A stretch of 9,775 nucleotides of DNA from Thermoprotei archaeon (lineage in GTDB: Archaea; Thermoproteota; Thermoprotei_A; Sulfolobales; Ignisphaeraceae), in the NCBI GenBank assembly GCA_003661775.1, contig QMWT01000035.1:1-9775 (forward strand), written 5' to 3'. The translations under genes were made by a program, and so were the position numbers. Positions 1 to 6,237 of the stretch are shown in pieces. The notes under the pieces were generated by a model. It did no database searches, was not told the DNA's origin, and worked only from the letters and a program-made list of their open reading frames with translations. The stretch's first letter is position 1. Each line of letters opens with the position of its first letter.

Positions 1-654
1 CAGTATTAGGGCACGGGCTATTACAACTCTCTGTCTCTGACCTCCAGAGAGCTGGTGTGGGTACCTCTTCATGAACTCTTCAGGAGGAGTTAGTTTTACA
101 TCCTCGAGTGCACGGGCTATGTACCTAAACCTCTCTTCATATGTTTTTGCTATGCCATGCACAGCTAAAGGTTCTTCAAGTGTTGAGTAGATTGTGAAAC
201 GCGGGTTAAGAGAGCCGTAGGGGTCTTGGAATATTATCTGAAGTTCCCTCCTCAACAATTTATTAGCCTTCTTGTTCTTGAAAAGCTCATTTAGTAAGAA
301 GTAGTCCTTGTATACAGGTTCGAAGCCGAGTTCTCTGAACTGCTTAGCGATCTCGGGTCTGGGTCTGTAGAGCAGATACCCTGATGTAGGAGGAGTTAGA
401 CCTATTAAAGTTCTCCCGGTAGTGGTCTTGCCGCATCCTGACTCGCCTACTAAGCAGAATACCTCACCCTCATTGATAGAGAAGCTTATACCGTCGACGG
501 CCCTCACGTATAGACTGCGCCTCCGAATAATATCTGTGAGACCTCTCCTAATGGGGAAATACTTCCTGAGTCTAAGCGCTATGAAAATCTCCGAGCCCGT
601 GAGAGGGAGTTCAGATATGAGCTTCTCTATTTCTTCTCTAACCTGACTCATCAT
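1..654 (-). CDS. Peptide/nickel-type ABC transporter ATP-binding protein (DppF/OppF-like), 3' end outside window
   Basis: This is the second ATPase of an oligopeptide/dipeptide-type ABC importer; it would hydrolyse ATP at the cytoplasmic face of a membrane permease. The frame is open from an ATG at 654 (a second ATG follows at 651) to the window edge, giving 218 residues. Visible parts are KYFPIRRG near residue 31, Walker A GESGCGKTT at 70-78, Q-loop IFQDPYGSLNPR around 141-152 and the ABC signature QLSGGQRQR at 201-209. Walker B, the H-loop and the oligo_HPY tail lie beyond the edge. The stretch between Walker A and the Q-loop (about 97-138) is long and lysine-rich. It starts 13 nt after the stop of the dppD-like gene, with GGTGGTG as ribosome binding site, so the two are co-transcribed. 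The family is clear; the substrate (peptides, nickel or oligosaccharides) cannot be read from the ATPase. Confidence 0.93.
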   Translation of the reverse strand, partial: MMSQVREEIEKLISELPLTGSEIFIALRLRKYFPIRRGLTDIIRRRSLYVRAVDGISFSINEGEVFCLVGESGCGKTTTGRTLIGLTPPTSGYLLYRPRPEIAKQFRELGFEPVYKDYFLLNELFKNKKANKLLRRELQIIFQDPYGSLNPRFTIYSTLEEPLAVHGIAKTYEERFRYIARALEDVKLTPPEEFMKRYPHQLSGGQRQRVVIARALIL

Positions 655-667
655 ACACCACCGGAAA

Positions 668-1627
668 TTACTTTGTATAGAGCCAACACCCTACATAGTG
701 CTGCGGCTCGATCTCAATCACCGGAGGCTCCCCTCTTCTGCACCTATCCGTAGCGTATGGGCACCTCGGAGCAAATCTACACCCAGGCGGGGGATTCCGC
801 AGGTCGGGCGGCTGTCCAGGAATCCACTCTAGTTTCTTGGGACCTCTAAGCCGGGGAACGCTGCTGATAAGTCCTTGCGTGTATGGATGCTTTGGACTGT
901 TGTATATCTGCTCCGCGGTCCCTAACTCCACGATCTTGCCGGCATACATAACAGCTACTCTGTCAGCTATCTCGGCTATCAAAGCCAGGTCGTGGCTTAT
1001 GAGGATCATCGACATATTGTACTGTTTCTTTAATCTCTTTAATAGGTTCATTATCTGAGCCTGTACTACGACATCGAGAGCTGTTGTCGGCTCATCCGCT
1101 ATCACGAGGGGTGGGTTCAGCGCCAGCGCCATAGCTATGATTACTCTCTGCTTCATTCCTCCCGAAAGCTCATGCGGATAGCTTTTTATTCTCCTAGGAT
1201 CGATCCCCACCATCTTGAGAAGCTCGGCAGCTCTCTCTAGAGCCTCTTTCTTCGTAACATTCTCTTCATGAACCAAGATCGCCTCCGCTATTTGATCTCC
1301 GATAGTTTTGACGGGGTTAAGGGCGTTCATCGCTCCTTGGAAAATCATGCTGACACGCTTCCACCTGTACTCACGTCTTAGCCTATCCTCGGGAAGGCTT
1401 GTAACATCCATATTCTCGAAGAGGATCTTACCCTCTACGATCCTACCGGGAGGAGGAACAAGTCTGAGGAGGCTGAAGCCTAGAGTTGACTTACCACATC
1501 CAGATTCGCCTGCAAGTCCTAAGGTCTCACCCTTTTCGACCGAGAAGGAGATTTTGTCTACTGCTTTCACAACTCCTTTAAGTGTGTAGTAGTACACCCT
1601 GAGATCCTTTACCTCAAGTAGAGGCAT
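668..1627 (-). CDS. Peptide/nickel-type ABC transporter ATP-binding protein (DppD/OppD-like)
   Basis: This is the first ATPase of the same importer, complete at 319 residues, a normal length for the family. Counting from an in-frame GTG at 1636, the motifs are Walker A GESGCGKST at 43-51, Q-loop MIFQGAMNALNP with Gln100, signature ELSGGMKQR at 156-164, Walker B LVIADEP at 177-183 with Glu182, and the H-loop His at 215. The C-terminal oligo_HPY region has HPYTQGL and four cysteines (286, 292, 299, 317) in the family pattern GCRFAPRCP...C...GCW; related OppD proteins are reported to hold an iron-sulfur cluster there. I prefer ATG 1627 because AGGTG lies 6 nt upstream; that AGGTG itself creates the GTG at 1636. 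It leads a two-ATPase unit with its own TATA element; the permease and binding-protein genes are not in the window. Confidence 0.93.
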   Translation of the reverse strand: MPLLEVKDLRVYYYTLKGVVKAVDKISFSVEKGETLGLAGESGCGKSTLGFSLLRLVPPPGRIVEGKILFENMDVTSLPEDRLRREYRWKRVSMIFQGAMNALNPVKTIGDQIAEAILVHEENVTKKEALERAAELLKMVGIDPRRIKSYPHELSGGMKQRVIIAMALALNPPLVIADEPTTALDVVVQAQIMNLLKRLKKQYNMSMILISHDLALIAEIADRVAVMYAGKIVELGTAEQIYNSPKHPYTQGLISSVPRLRGPKKLEWIPGQPPDLRNPPPGCRFAPRCPYATDRCRRGEPPVIEIEPQHYVGCWLYTK

Positions 1628-1680
1628 GGCGTGCACCTACTCAGCCTAGGGGTGCCGCTGAGAATAACCCTATAGAAGTC

Positions 1681-1688
1681 TATAAAAA
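1681..1688 (-). promoter_or_regulatory. TATA-like promoter element of the ABC ATPase pair
   Basis: On the minus strand the sequence reads AAAATATTTTTATAGA, with TTTTTATA as the TATA-like core. A start site about 26 nt downstream would fall near 1658 and give a leader of roughly 30 nt before ATG 1627. The T-run may also serve as a transcription stop for the gene ending at 1719. Predicted from position and composition only. Confidence 0.45.
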
Positions 1689-1718
1689 TATTTTGTTAGA
1701 CTTAAATGTGTATATGTT

Positions 1719-2126
1719 CTAGACGAGTTTTCTAAGAACGTTCTCGACTGTTGAGGAGAGAGCCTTGGTCAAAATGTTCGACTCGTCTGACCTCAAAGTT
1801 ACCTGGGGCCGCAAACCATTCTCGTCTATGTAGAGCCAGCCGAAGTCTATGTAAGGCACACTATCCCTGCTCCTCGCTGGTACTAACCCCAGTATCAACC
1901 ACCCATTATCGCAACGCACCCTAGCGGTGGTAAGCTCCTTCCTCCTGCTATTCACTAACACTAGCGCAATGATATCACCGTCTTTTTTCAACGCTATTTC
2001 AAGGTACCTACTATCACCTCCTTTTGCGACTATCTCGTAGCTTGTGGTCTCGGTAAGACCCCGAGCTACCTCTGCAAGACTGCATGGAGGTTCAATCTCC
2101 TTAGCTGCTTTTCTTCGCTTACTCAT
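1719..2126 (-). CDS. Unrecognised 135-residue protein
   Basis: I do not recognise this protein. The frame extends upstream to 2276, but that version would run over the nep1 start, so I place the start at ATG 2126, just behind GAGGTG, giving 135 residues beginning MSKRRKAAKEIEPPCS. It opens with a basic stretch. SLAEVARGL near residue 16 looks like a short helix. The middle looks like beta strands (YLEIALKKDGDIIALVLVN and a WLILGLVP segment), and the C-terminus looks helical (NILTKALSSTVENVLRKLV). No membrane segment, signal peptide or metal-binding cluster is visible; there are two isolated cysteines. It is transcribed divergently from nep1 and probably from the same central TATA region. The strand-rich core with normal codon use makes it look like a real gene, but no function can be inferred. 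Confidence 0.7.
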   Translation of the reverse strand: MSKRRKAAKEIEPPCSLAEVARGLTETTSYEIVAKGGDSRYLEIALKKDGDIIALVLVNSRRKELTTARVRCDNGWLILGLVPARSRDSVPYIDFGWLYIDENGLRPQVTLRSDESNILTKALSSTVENVLRKLV

Positions 2127-2157
2127 CACCTCTACCCAACAATCTGTAAGCTTCGGT

Positions 2158-2168
2158 GTACATATAGC
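2158..2168. promoter_or_regulatory. Shared TATA-like element between divergent genes
   Basis: The sequence TACATATAGCT is TATA-like on both strands. Reading right, a start about 26 nt away falls near 2190, about 10 nt ahead of the C box of the sRNA and about 43 nt ahead of nep1. Reading left, a start falls near 2136, about 10 nt ahead of ATG 2126. The spacing suits both directions, but this is prediction only. Confidence 0.4.
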
Positions 2169-2194
2169 TCTATCCTTAGAGATCTCCCTGTGGC

Positions 2195-2260
2195 GGAGTG
2201 TGATGAAAGCGCTCTGCGCTGAGGAATAGCAGATGATGTGGACTACCGGCACTGATAACA
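2195..2260 (+). ncRNA. C/D box sRNA overlapping the nep1 start
   Basis: All four boxes of an archaeal C/D sRNA are present in order: C box GTGATGA 2200-2206, a 12-nt guide AAGCGCTCTGCG 2207-2218, D' box CTGA 2219-2222, a 10-nt spacer, C' box ATGATGT 2233-2239 (one mismatch), a 12-nt guide GGACTACCGGCA 2240-2251, and D box CTGA 2252-2255. Such RNAs direct fibrillarin to 2'-O-methylate rRNA or tRNA opposite the fifth nucleotide upstream of D or D'. Both guides have the canonical length, which is unlikely by chance. GTGT just before GATGA and ACAC after the D box could form a terminal stem. Oddities are the spacer, longer than usual, and the location: the C' box is the tandem ATG start of nep1 and D' touches its ribosome binding site. 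The D guide could pair with GGUAGUCC of 16S rRNA. Ends are approximate. Confidence 0.68.
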
Positions 2261-2970
2261 CGGGTGCACGAATCAATCCTCTAAGGCTTGTACTCGCCGA
2301 AGCAGCGCTGGAACTCGTTCCTAGGGAGATACAGCACCACCCCGAGGTTCTTGCCTACGCAAGGAGAAGGAGCAAAGATCCTTCCAAAGTACTTCTCGAC
2401 AAATCTTTTCACTTTCACGCCATGGCTTCGCTAAGGGATAAGCATAAGCGGGGTCGTCCCGACATAGTCCATTTCTTCCTGCTTGAAACACTCTCGAGTA
2501 TTCTTAATCGCCGTGACCTGCTGAGAGTTTATATACATACGTACACCGGGCAGGTGATCGAGGTAAAGCCCGAGACGCGTATTCCTCGAAACTATGTACG
2601 CTTCGTGGGGTTAATGGAGCAGCTACTAGCCACAGGAAGAGTTCCTCCTAACGCTTCTGAACCTTTATTGAAGGTGAGGAGGCAAACCTTCGCCGATATG
2701 GTTAGAATGCTGAAACCAGACTTAGTTCTTCTACTTGACGAGTCGGGGATTCCTTATAGACTAGGTGAGCTCGGTCGTTTAGTCGCGAGACTTATGCTTG
2801 CTGGTCTGGAGGTCGTGGTGGTGATAGGGGGATTTCCTCATGGAAACTTCAGTGAGGAGATCTTGAGAAATACATCCCTCTGCGTATCGATATATCCATC
2901 ACCCTTAGAAACTTGGACCGTAGTATCGAGGCTTCTGTGCGCAGTAGAGGTAGCGCTGGGATTAGTCTAG
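2233..2970 (+). CDS. nep1: Ribosome biogenesis Nep1/Emg1, 16S rRNA pseudouridine N1-methyltransferase
   Basis: Nep1 is a SPOUT-class, SAM-dependent dimeric enzyme that N1-methylates a pseudouridine in helix 31 of small-subunit rRNA (position 914 in Methanocaldococcus numbering) and assists 30S assembly. The 245 residues match the family along their length: LRLVLAEAALELVP at 17-30, then the SFHFHAM region, RGRPDIVH at 73-80, ETRIPRNYVRFVGLMEQLL at 114-132, IGGFPHGNFS at 198-207 (the SAM-binding trefoil knot loop) and SIYPSPLETWTVVSRLL at 219-235. Two ATGs stand in tandem (2233, 2236) after an in-frame TAG at 2227, and GAGG at 2221-2224 is the likely ribosome binding site, so no earlier start is possible and no later one before the conserved core. 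Its start lies inside a predicted C/D box sRNA. Its stop shares the palindrome CTAG with the stop of the convergent glycosylase gene. Confidence 0.93.
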   Translation: MMWTTGTDNTGARINPLRLVLAEAALELVPREIQHHPEVLAYARRRSKDPSKVLLDKSFHFHAMASLRDKHKRGRPDIVHFFLLETLSSILNRRDLLRVYIHTYTGQVIEVKPETRIPRNYVRFVGLMEQLLATGRVPPNASEPLLKVRRQTFADMVRMLKPDLVLLLDESGIPYRLGELGRLVARLMLAGLEVVVVIGGFPHGNFSEEILRNTSLCVSIYPSPLETWTVVSRLLCAVEVALGLV

Positions 2971-3896
2971 AGGCTAGAGCCCTTGCATACTATTCTAAGT
3001 GCGCAGTCCTTACACAAACTCTTTCTACAAACAGTCTTAACATGTAGATAAGCAGCTGTCTGCACCCACCCCGTAAGAGACCCGAAGAGCCTGCGTACTC
3101 TGGGCACTGCACATGCATCAGAGTATCTACAGCGAATGGTCTCTACACAGCTCTGTGCCTGTAGGCACATACTCTTGTTTGGAACCACGTACTTACCTTC
3201 AATAAGACCGAGCATTTTCAGCATACGCATAAAGTTAGTGTCTATAGGGGATACGCTACTCAGCCTACAGACGAATAGCAGGTACGCGTCGGCAACCTTA
3301 GGCCCTACATTAGGTATCTTCAGCAGGACTTTTCTTAGTTCATCGGGATTTTCACAGCTTTTCACTTCAACTTTGTAGAAGAATATTTTCAGTGCTTGAG
3401 GTAGTTGCCTTAGCTGGTAGCTACTGCCTATACACCGTATTTTCTCCGGTTCTTCGACGATCTTCTCAGGCTCGCCAAAGACTCTGAACAACTTCTTCAT
3501 CCACCTTGACGTGTTTACATGGAAATCTGTGTTTCGCGAGAGGAAGATCGCTATGAAGAGTAGCACGTAATCCTTTGGCACAGTAACGATTCTAAGCCCG
3601 GGGTACATTTTAAGAAATTGTTCAACGATTCTGCGCGGCTTTGGATCCAGCTCCTCTAAACTTCCTAGAGGATCTAGCCAGCTACCGCTTAGAGATCTAA
3701 GATCTTCGAGGTCTAGAGGAGCAGAATGCGAGAACTCCACAGCGTTGTCTAGCTGTTTAACTGTGAGCCCCTTGGCATAGCCGTAGACCTTTATGAAGGT
3801 ATTAGGCTGCGGTTCCTCGAAGAGAGGGTAGATGAATGATGGGTAGAGGCTTAGTTTAAAATCCACACCGCGGAAGCATGATGAGTACCTGTACAT
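2967..3896 (-). CDS. HhH-GPD DNA glycosylase/AP lyase (OGG1/EndoIII-like) with C-terminal Cys cluster
   Basis: A base-excision repair enzyme, predicted to remove a damaged base (probably oxidised guanine) and cleave the abasic site. In 309 residues there is an N-terminal domain of about 105 residues resembling the OGG-type extension, a helical domain starting near VPKDYVLLFIAIFLSRNT (106-123), the helix-hairpin-helix IPNVGPKVADAYLLF (194-208) with Lys200 at the Schiff-base position, and SPIDTNF with Asp219 at the catalytic Asp position. The C-terminus has C290-x4-C295-x2-C298-x5-C304, resembling the iron-sulfur loop of endonuclease III (C-x6-C-x2-C-x5-C). Four more cysteines lie at 244, 250, 256 and 262. 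GAGGT 8 nt before ATG 3896 supports the start. Exact substrate is uncertain: 8-oxoguanine glycosylase or a thymine-glycol/mismatch enzyme are both possible. Confidence 0.85.
   Translation of the reverse strand: MYRYSSCFRGVDFKLSLYPSFIYPLFEEPQPNTFIKVYGYAKGLTVKQLDNAVEFSHSAPLDLEDLRSLSGSWLDPLGSLEELDPKPRRIVEQFLKMYPGLRIVTVPKDYVLLFIAIFLSRNTDFHVNTSRWMKKLFRVFGEPEKIVEEPEKIRCIGSSYQLRQLPQALKIFFYKVEVKSCENPDELRKVLLKIPNVGPKVADAYLLFVCRLSSVSPIDTNFMRMLKMLGLIEGKYVVPNKSMCLQAQSCVETIRCRYSDACAVPRVRRLFGSLTGWVQTAAYLHVKTVCRKSLCKDCALRIVCKGSSL
3855..3862 (+). promoter_or_regulatory. TATA-like element for the LPG_synthase_TM gene
   Basis: TTTAAAAT lies inside the glycosylase coding region, about 33-40 nt before the plus-strand ATG at 3895. 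The predicted start site is near 3885, giving a leader of about 10 nt. It is weak by sequence but well placed. Confidence 0.35.
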
Positions 3897-4971
3897 GCCG
3901 TGCTACCTCAGCAGAGACAAGAGCTTTATATCCGAAGCGATCATCAAATCACCGAGTGAGGTTCGCGCCTTGAGGAGGTTATACAGGCTTCTGCTAACGG
4001 TTGTAGTTGGAGTTCTCTTATATGTACTCCTCGTCAAAATTCTGGGAGTTGGCGGAGCAGAGTGCCTAGAGCTGTTGAGTAGTTTAAACCTCCCACTGCT
4101 GCTATTAGCTATTGCTTTACGCGGTTGCGTGCCCTTTCTACACTCACTCGAACTTTATCTAGCAATGAGGGTTCTGGGGCTTACGCCAAGGCTTATCCAC
4201 ATATATAGAGTTGTATGTGCATCATTGGGTACAGAATACGTAGTACCGCTGGGAGGAGTATCCGAAGTCGTTAAAACCTACGGTATTGTCCAGGAAGGGT
4301 TCGCGTTGCGCCACGCTATAGTCTCAGTATTTCTCCAGAGGTTCATGGTTTCGTCAGCTGTGGCTCTCATAGGTTCTGCTGCCATAACGATTATAGGAAG
4401 CTCGAAGTTGCTTCTTCTCGTAATATTGGCCTGGCTCGTGGCGGTTATCAATCTGGGTCTTCTGCTGAGCTTTCTCGGTGAATATTCGTGGTCTAGGCTT
4501 GTGGCATTATCAAAAAGGTTTGCTCCCAAGTGGCTACAGAGGATTGTAGAGAACGAAGGCCCCGTAAGCATTTCAAACCCGTCGCTCCTCGCAGTGCTAG
4601 CAGGAGTTGCAGTCCTTGAGAGGTTCACAATAGTGGTAGCGGGGTATCTATCTTCACTTTCGGCAGGTCTAAAGCTAAGCTTTCCTCTTGCGATCGTTTT
4701 CTTCGACACCCTGTACACCATCATATGGATCCTCCCCATGATAACTCCAGGGCAGATAGGGATCTTGGAAGCTGTGCAACTCACGATCATGAAGCTGAGC
4801 GGGATCAGAGGCTTGCTTGCAGCAATTATACCTATTGTAAGCCGTATCGTGATAATGGTAGCTGAGGCCCCACAGTACATCTTATCATTAGCAACAGGCC
4901 TATACTCCATCATTGGAAGAATTGAGAGCGGTGGATTAAACGAGGTTAGGCGTCTTTTTGAAGAAACCTGA
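3895..4971 (+). CDS. LPG_synthase_TM (UPF0104) family integral membrane protein, flippase-like
   Basis: A polytopic membrane protein of 358 residues in the family of the transmembrane half of lysylphosphatidylglycerol synthase (flippase-like domain). There is no aminoacyl-transfer domain, so it is not an LPG synthase itself; family members are thought to move lipids or lipid-linked sugars. Membrane segments are visible around residues 31-51, 62-82, 141-167, 171-194, 230-252, 262-283 and 305-330. Family motifs are GGVSEVVKTYG at 120-130 and TPGQIGILEA at 284-293. The basic stretch VRALRRLYR (23-31) before the first segment suggests a cytoplasmic N-terminus. ATG 3895 has no convincing ribosome binding site; a TTG at residue 26 is the alternative, and the overlap with the divergent glycosylase start leaves this open. 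The 3' end overlaps the convergent kinase by 26 nt. Neighbours do not reveal the substrate. Confidence 0.85.
   Translation: MPCYLSRDKSFISEAIIKSPSEVRALRRLYRLLLTVVVGVLLYVLLVKILGVGGAECLELLSSLNLPLLLLAIALRGCVPFLHSLELYLAMRVLGLTPRLIHIYRVVCASLGTEYVVPLGGVSEVVKTYGIVQEGFALRHAIVSVFLQRFMVSSAVALIGSAAITIIGSSKLLLLVILAWLVAVINLGLLLSFLGEYSWSRLVALSKRFAPKWLQRIVENEGPVSISNPSLLAVLAGVAVLERFTIVVAGYLSSLSAGLKLSFPLAIVFFDTLYTIIWILPMITPGQIGILEAVQLTIMKLSGIRGLLAAIIPIVSRIVIMVAEAPQYILSLATGLYSIIGRIESGGLNEVRRLFEET
3924..3931 (-). promoter_or_regulatory. TATA box of the DNA glycosylase gene
   Basis: The minus strand reads GGATATAAAGC, a close match to an archaeal TATA box, about 30 nt upstream of ATG 3896. It lies inside the first codons of the divergent membrane-protein gene, so each of the two genes carries the other's promoter. 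The predicted start site near 3902 would leave almost no leader, so either the start site is slightly upstream or the message is nearly leaderless. Confidence 0.5.
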
Positions 4972-5929
4972 GAAGTGTTGATGGTGGGTTCATGGCCAGA
5001 GCTATAGCACCGTAGATCACAGCATCTTCTCCTAAAGGTGTACGAAGTATACGCGGAGCTCTGTTCACAATATTCTTTGGAACTTCTCTGATAATGGGCT
5101 CAATCACTAGCTCCGGATTATTAAGAGCTACGCTGCCCCCTATGCTCACGACCTCGGGGTCATACACATTGATAACGCTGGCCACACCTGCCACATTTAT
5201 CTTAATCACTTCGTTCACAACCCTTTCCGCAAAGGGGTCGCATCTCTTTGCCTCGCGGTATATGATCTCGGATGTGAGTCTTCCCTCAAGCGCTAATCTG
5301 TACAGAGGACTGCGCTTCTCTTCTCCACTAAGTTCTTCATGCTCAGCTATGTATTGAGCAAAACGGGGTATGTTAGCTCCCGAAGCATAGCCTTCCCAGT
5401 GTCCGTAACCTCCACAGCCACATCTAATTCTATACTTGTAGTCAACGACTATGTGGCCTATCTCATGGGCATTTCCATCCTTTCCCAAGAGAAGTGCACC
5501 ATCAACTATCACACCGCCACCAATACCGGTGCTGAACGTTATGTATACAGCGTTATCCGTATCCCTTGCCGCTCCAAACATCTTCTCACCCCATACAGCA
5601 GCTACACAGTCATTAAGCATGTATACGGGCTTACCAAGATCCTCCTTAAGAGGCCCAACTAGGTAGAATGTACGTATTCCTAGATTTGGCGAATTAACGA
5701 CCATCCCCTTTCTAAGGTCTACGGGCCCTATCGTTCCTATACCTACAGCTCTAACCTTCTCCAACCAATCACGGAAGTTTTCGCGGATTTTCTCGACCAA
5801 CAGCCTTGCAACTGTGTATTCATCACCTTCATGGGGGGAAGGAAACCTGATCTTCTTAACTATGCGCCCTTCTTGATCTGCTAACGCGATCCTAGTGTTC
5901 GTTGCACCAATGTCTATGCCTATGTACAT
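4946..5929 (-). CDS. ROK-family sugar kinase (ATP-dependent glucokinase/hexokinase)
   Basis: Predicted to phosphorylate glucose or a related hexose with ATP in the cytoplasm, feeding central sugar metabolism. Counting from an upstream ATG at 5947, the motifs are phosphate loop DIGATNTR at 12-19, LNDCVAAVWGE at 111-121 with the catalytic base Asp113, FSTGIGGGVIVDG at 138-150, the sugar-binding HEIGH at 161-165, and the ROK zinc motif at 176-190. The zinc motif reads CGCGGYGHWE, so the usual third cysteine is His183. SIGGSV at 268-273 is part of the adenosine region. I prefer ATG 5929, which gives 327 residues beginning MYIGIDIGATNTR as is typical for ROK proteins; GGTGAGG precedes it by 9 nt, whereas ATG 5947 has no ribosome binding site. 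A ROK repressor is excluded by the lack of a DNA-binding domain. Glucokinase versus broad hexokinase is not decidable here. Confidence 0.9.
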   Translation of the reverse strand: MYIGIDIGATNTRIALADQEGRIVKKIRFPSPHEGDEYTVARLLVEKIRENFRDWLEKVRAVGIGTIGPVDLRKGMVVNSPNLGIRTFYLVGPLKEDLGKPVYMLNDCVAAVWGEKMFGAARDTDNAVYITFSTGIGGGVIVDGALLLGKDGNAHEIGHIVVDYKYRIRCGCGGYGHWEGYASGANIPRFAQYIAEHEELSGEEKRSPLYRLALEGRLTSEIIYREAKRCDPFAERVVNEVIKINVAGVASVINVYDPEVVSIGGSVALNNPELVIEPIIREVPKNIVNRAPRILRTPLGEDAVIYGAIALAMNPPSTLLRFLQKDA

Positions 5930-6010
5930 CGCTACCGCCCTCACCATAAGGAGGTAGGATTAAGGCTAGATTTAGTTCTTTAGCTACCTGAGACTGTAGG
6001 TGCAGTGATT

Positions 6011-6232
6011 TTGAAGAACAGATACGTGCGTGAGTATCTGAGACCGGATCCATCGGGATACTACGTGGTAGTGGCTAAGAAGGAGCTTCTGCAGTACATC
6101 CCGCCAGATATACTCTTTAAAGTTAAGGTCGAGACAGTTGACGCCGAGACTATCATAGTGAGAACCAAGAGCAGATCTGTTGCTAAGAAGTTGGTGGAGG
6201 TGGGACTCGGCAGAAAGCTTCTTGCATCTTAA
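6011..6232 (+). CDS. Small unrecognised protein (about 73 residues)
   Basis: I do not recognise this protein. It is basic and begins with KNRYVREYLRPDPSGYY, then an alternating pattern typical of beta strands (YYVVVAKKEL, ILFKVKVETV, ETIIVRTKS) and a final helix (VAKKLVEVGL). It could be a small alpha/beta nucleic-acid or protein-binding domain, but nothing specific proves that. AGGTG at 5998-6002 is the likely ribosome binding site. It lies only 2 nt from a GTG at 6005 but 8 nt from TTG 6011, so TTG is the better start; the GTG version would add two residues. It stands alone, divergent from the ROK kinase, and its 3' end abuts the antisense C/D sRNA. Strand-like periodicity, a ribosome binding site and lack of a better gene on either strand support coding. 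Confidence 0.65.
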   Translation: MKNRYVREYLRPDPSGYYVVVAKKELLQYIPPDILFKVKVETVDAETIIVRTKSRSVAKKLVEVGLGRKLLAS

Positions 6233-6237
6233 CTGGG

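Noticed and set aside
4278..4913. Long open frame of 211 residues antisense to the flippase-like gene
   Set aside because: It lies wholly inside a well-supported membrane-protein gene; its composition is what the complement of hydrophobic codons gives, and it has no recognisable motif.
5820..5826. Minus-strand GTGATGA inside the sugar kinase as a third C/D sRNA
   Set aside because: No CTGA follows at 10-14 nt and no C'/D pair is present. The same applies to GTGATGA at 7174 and to the minus-strand sites at 2119-2125 and 6458-6464.
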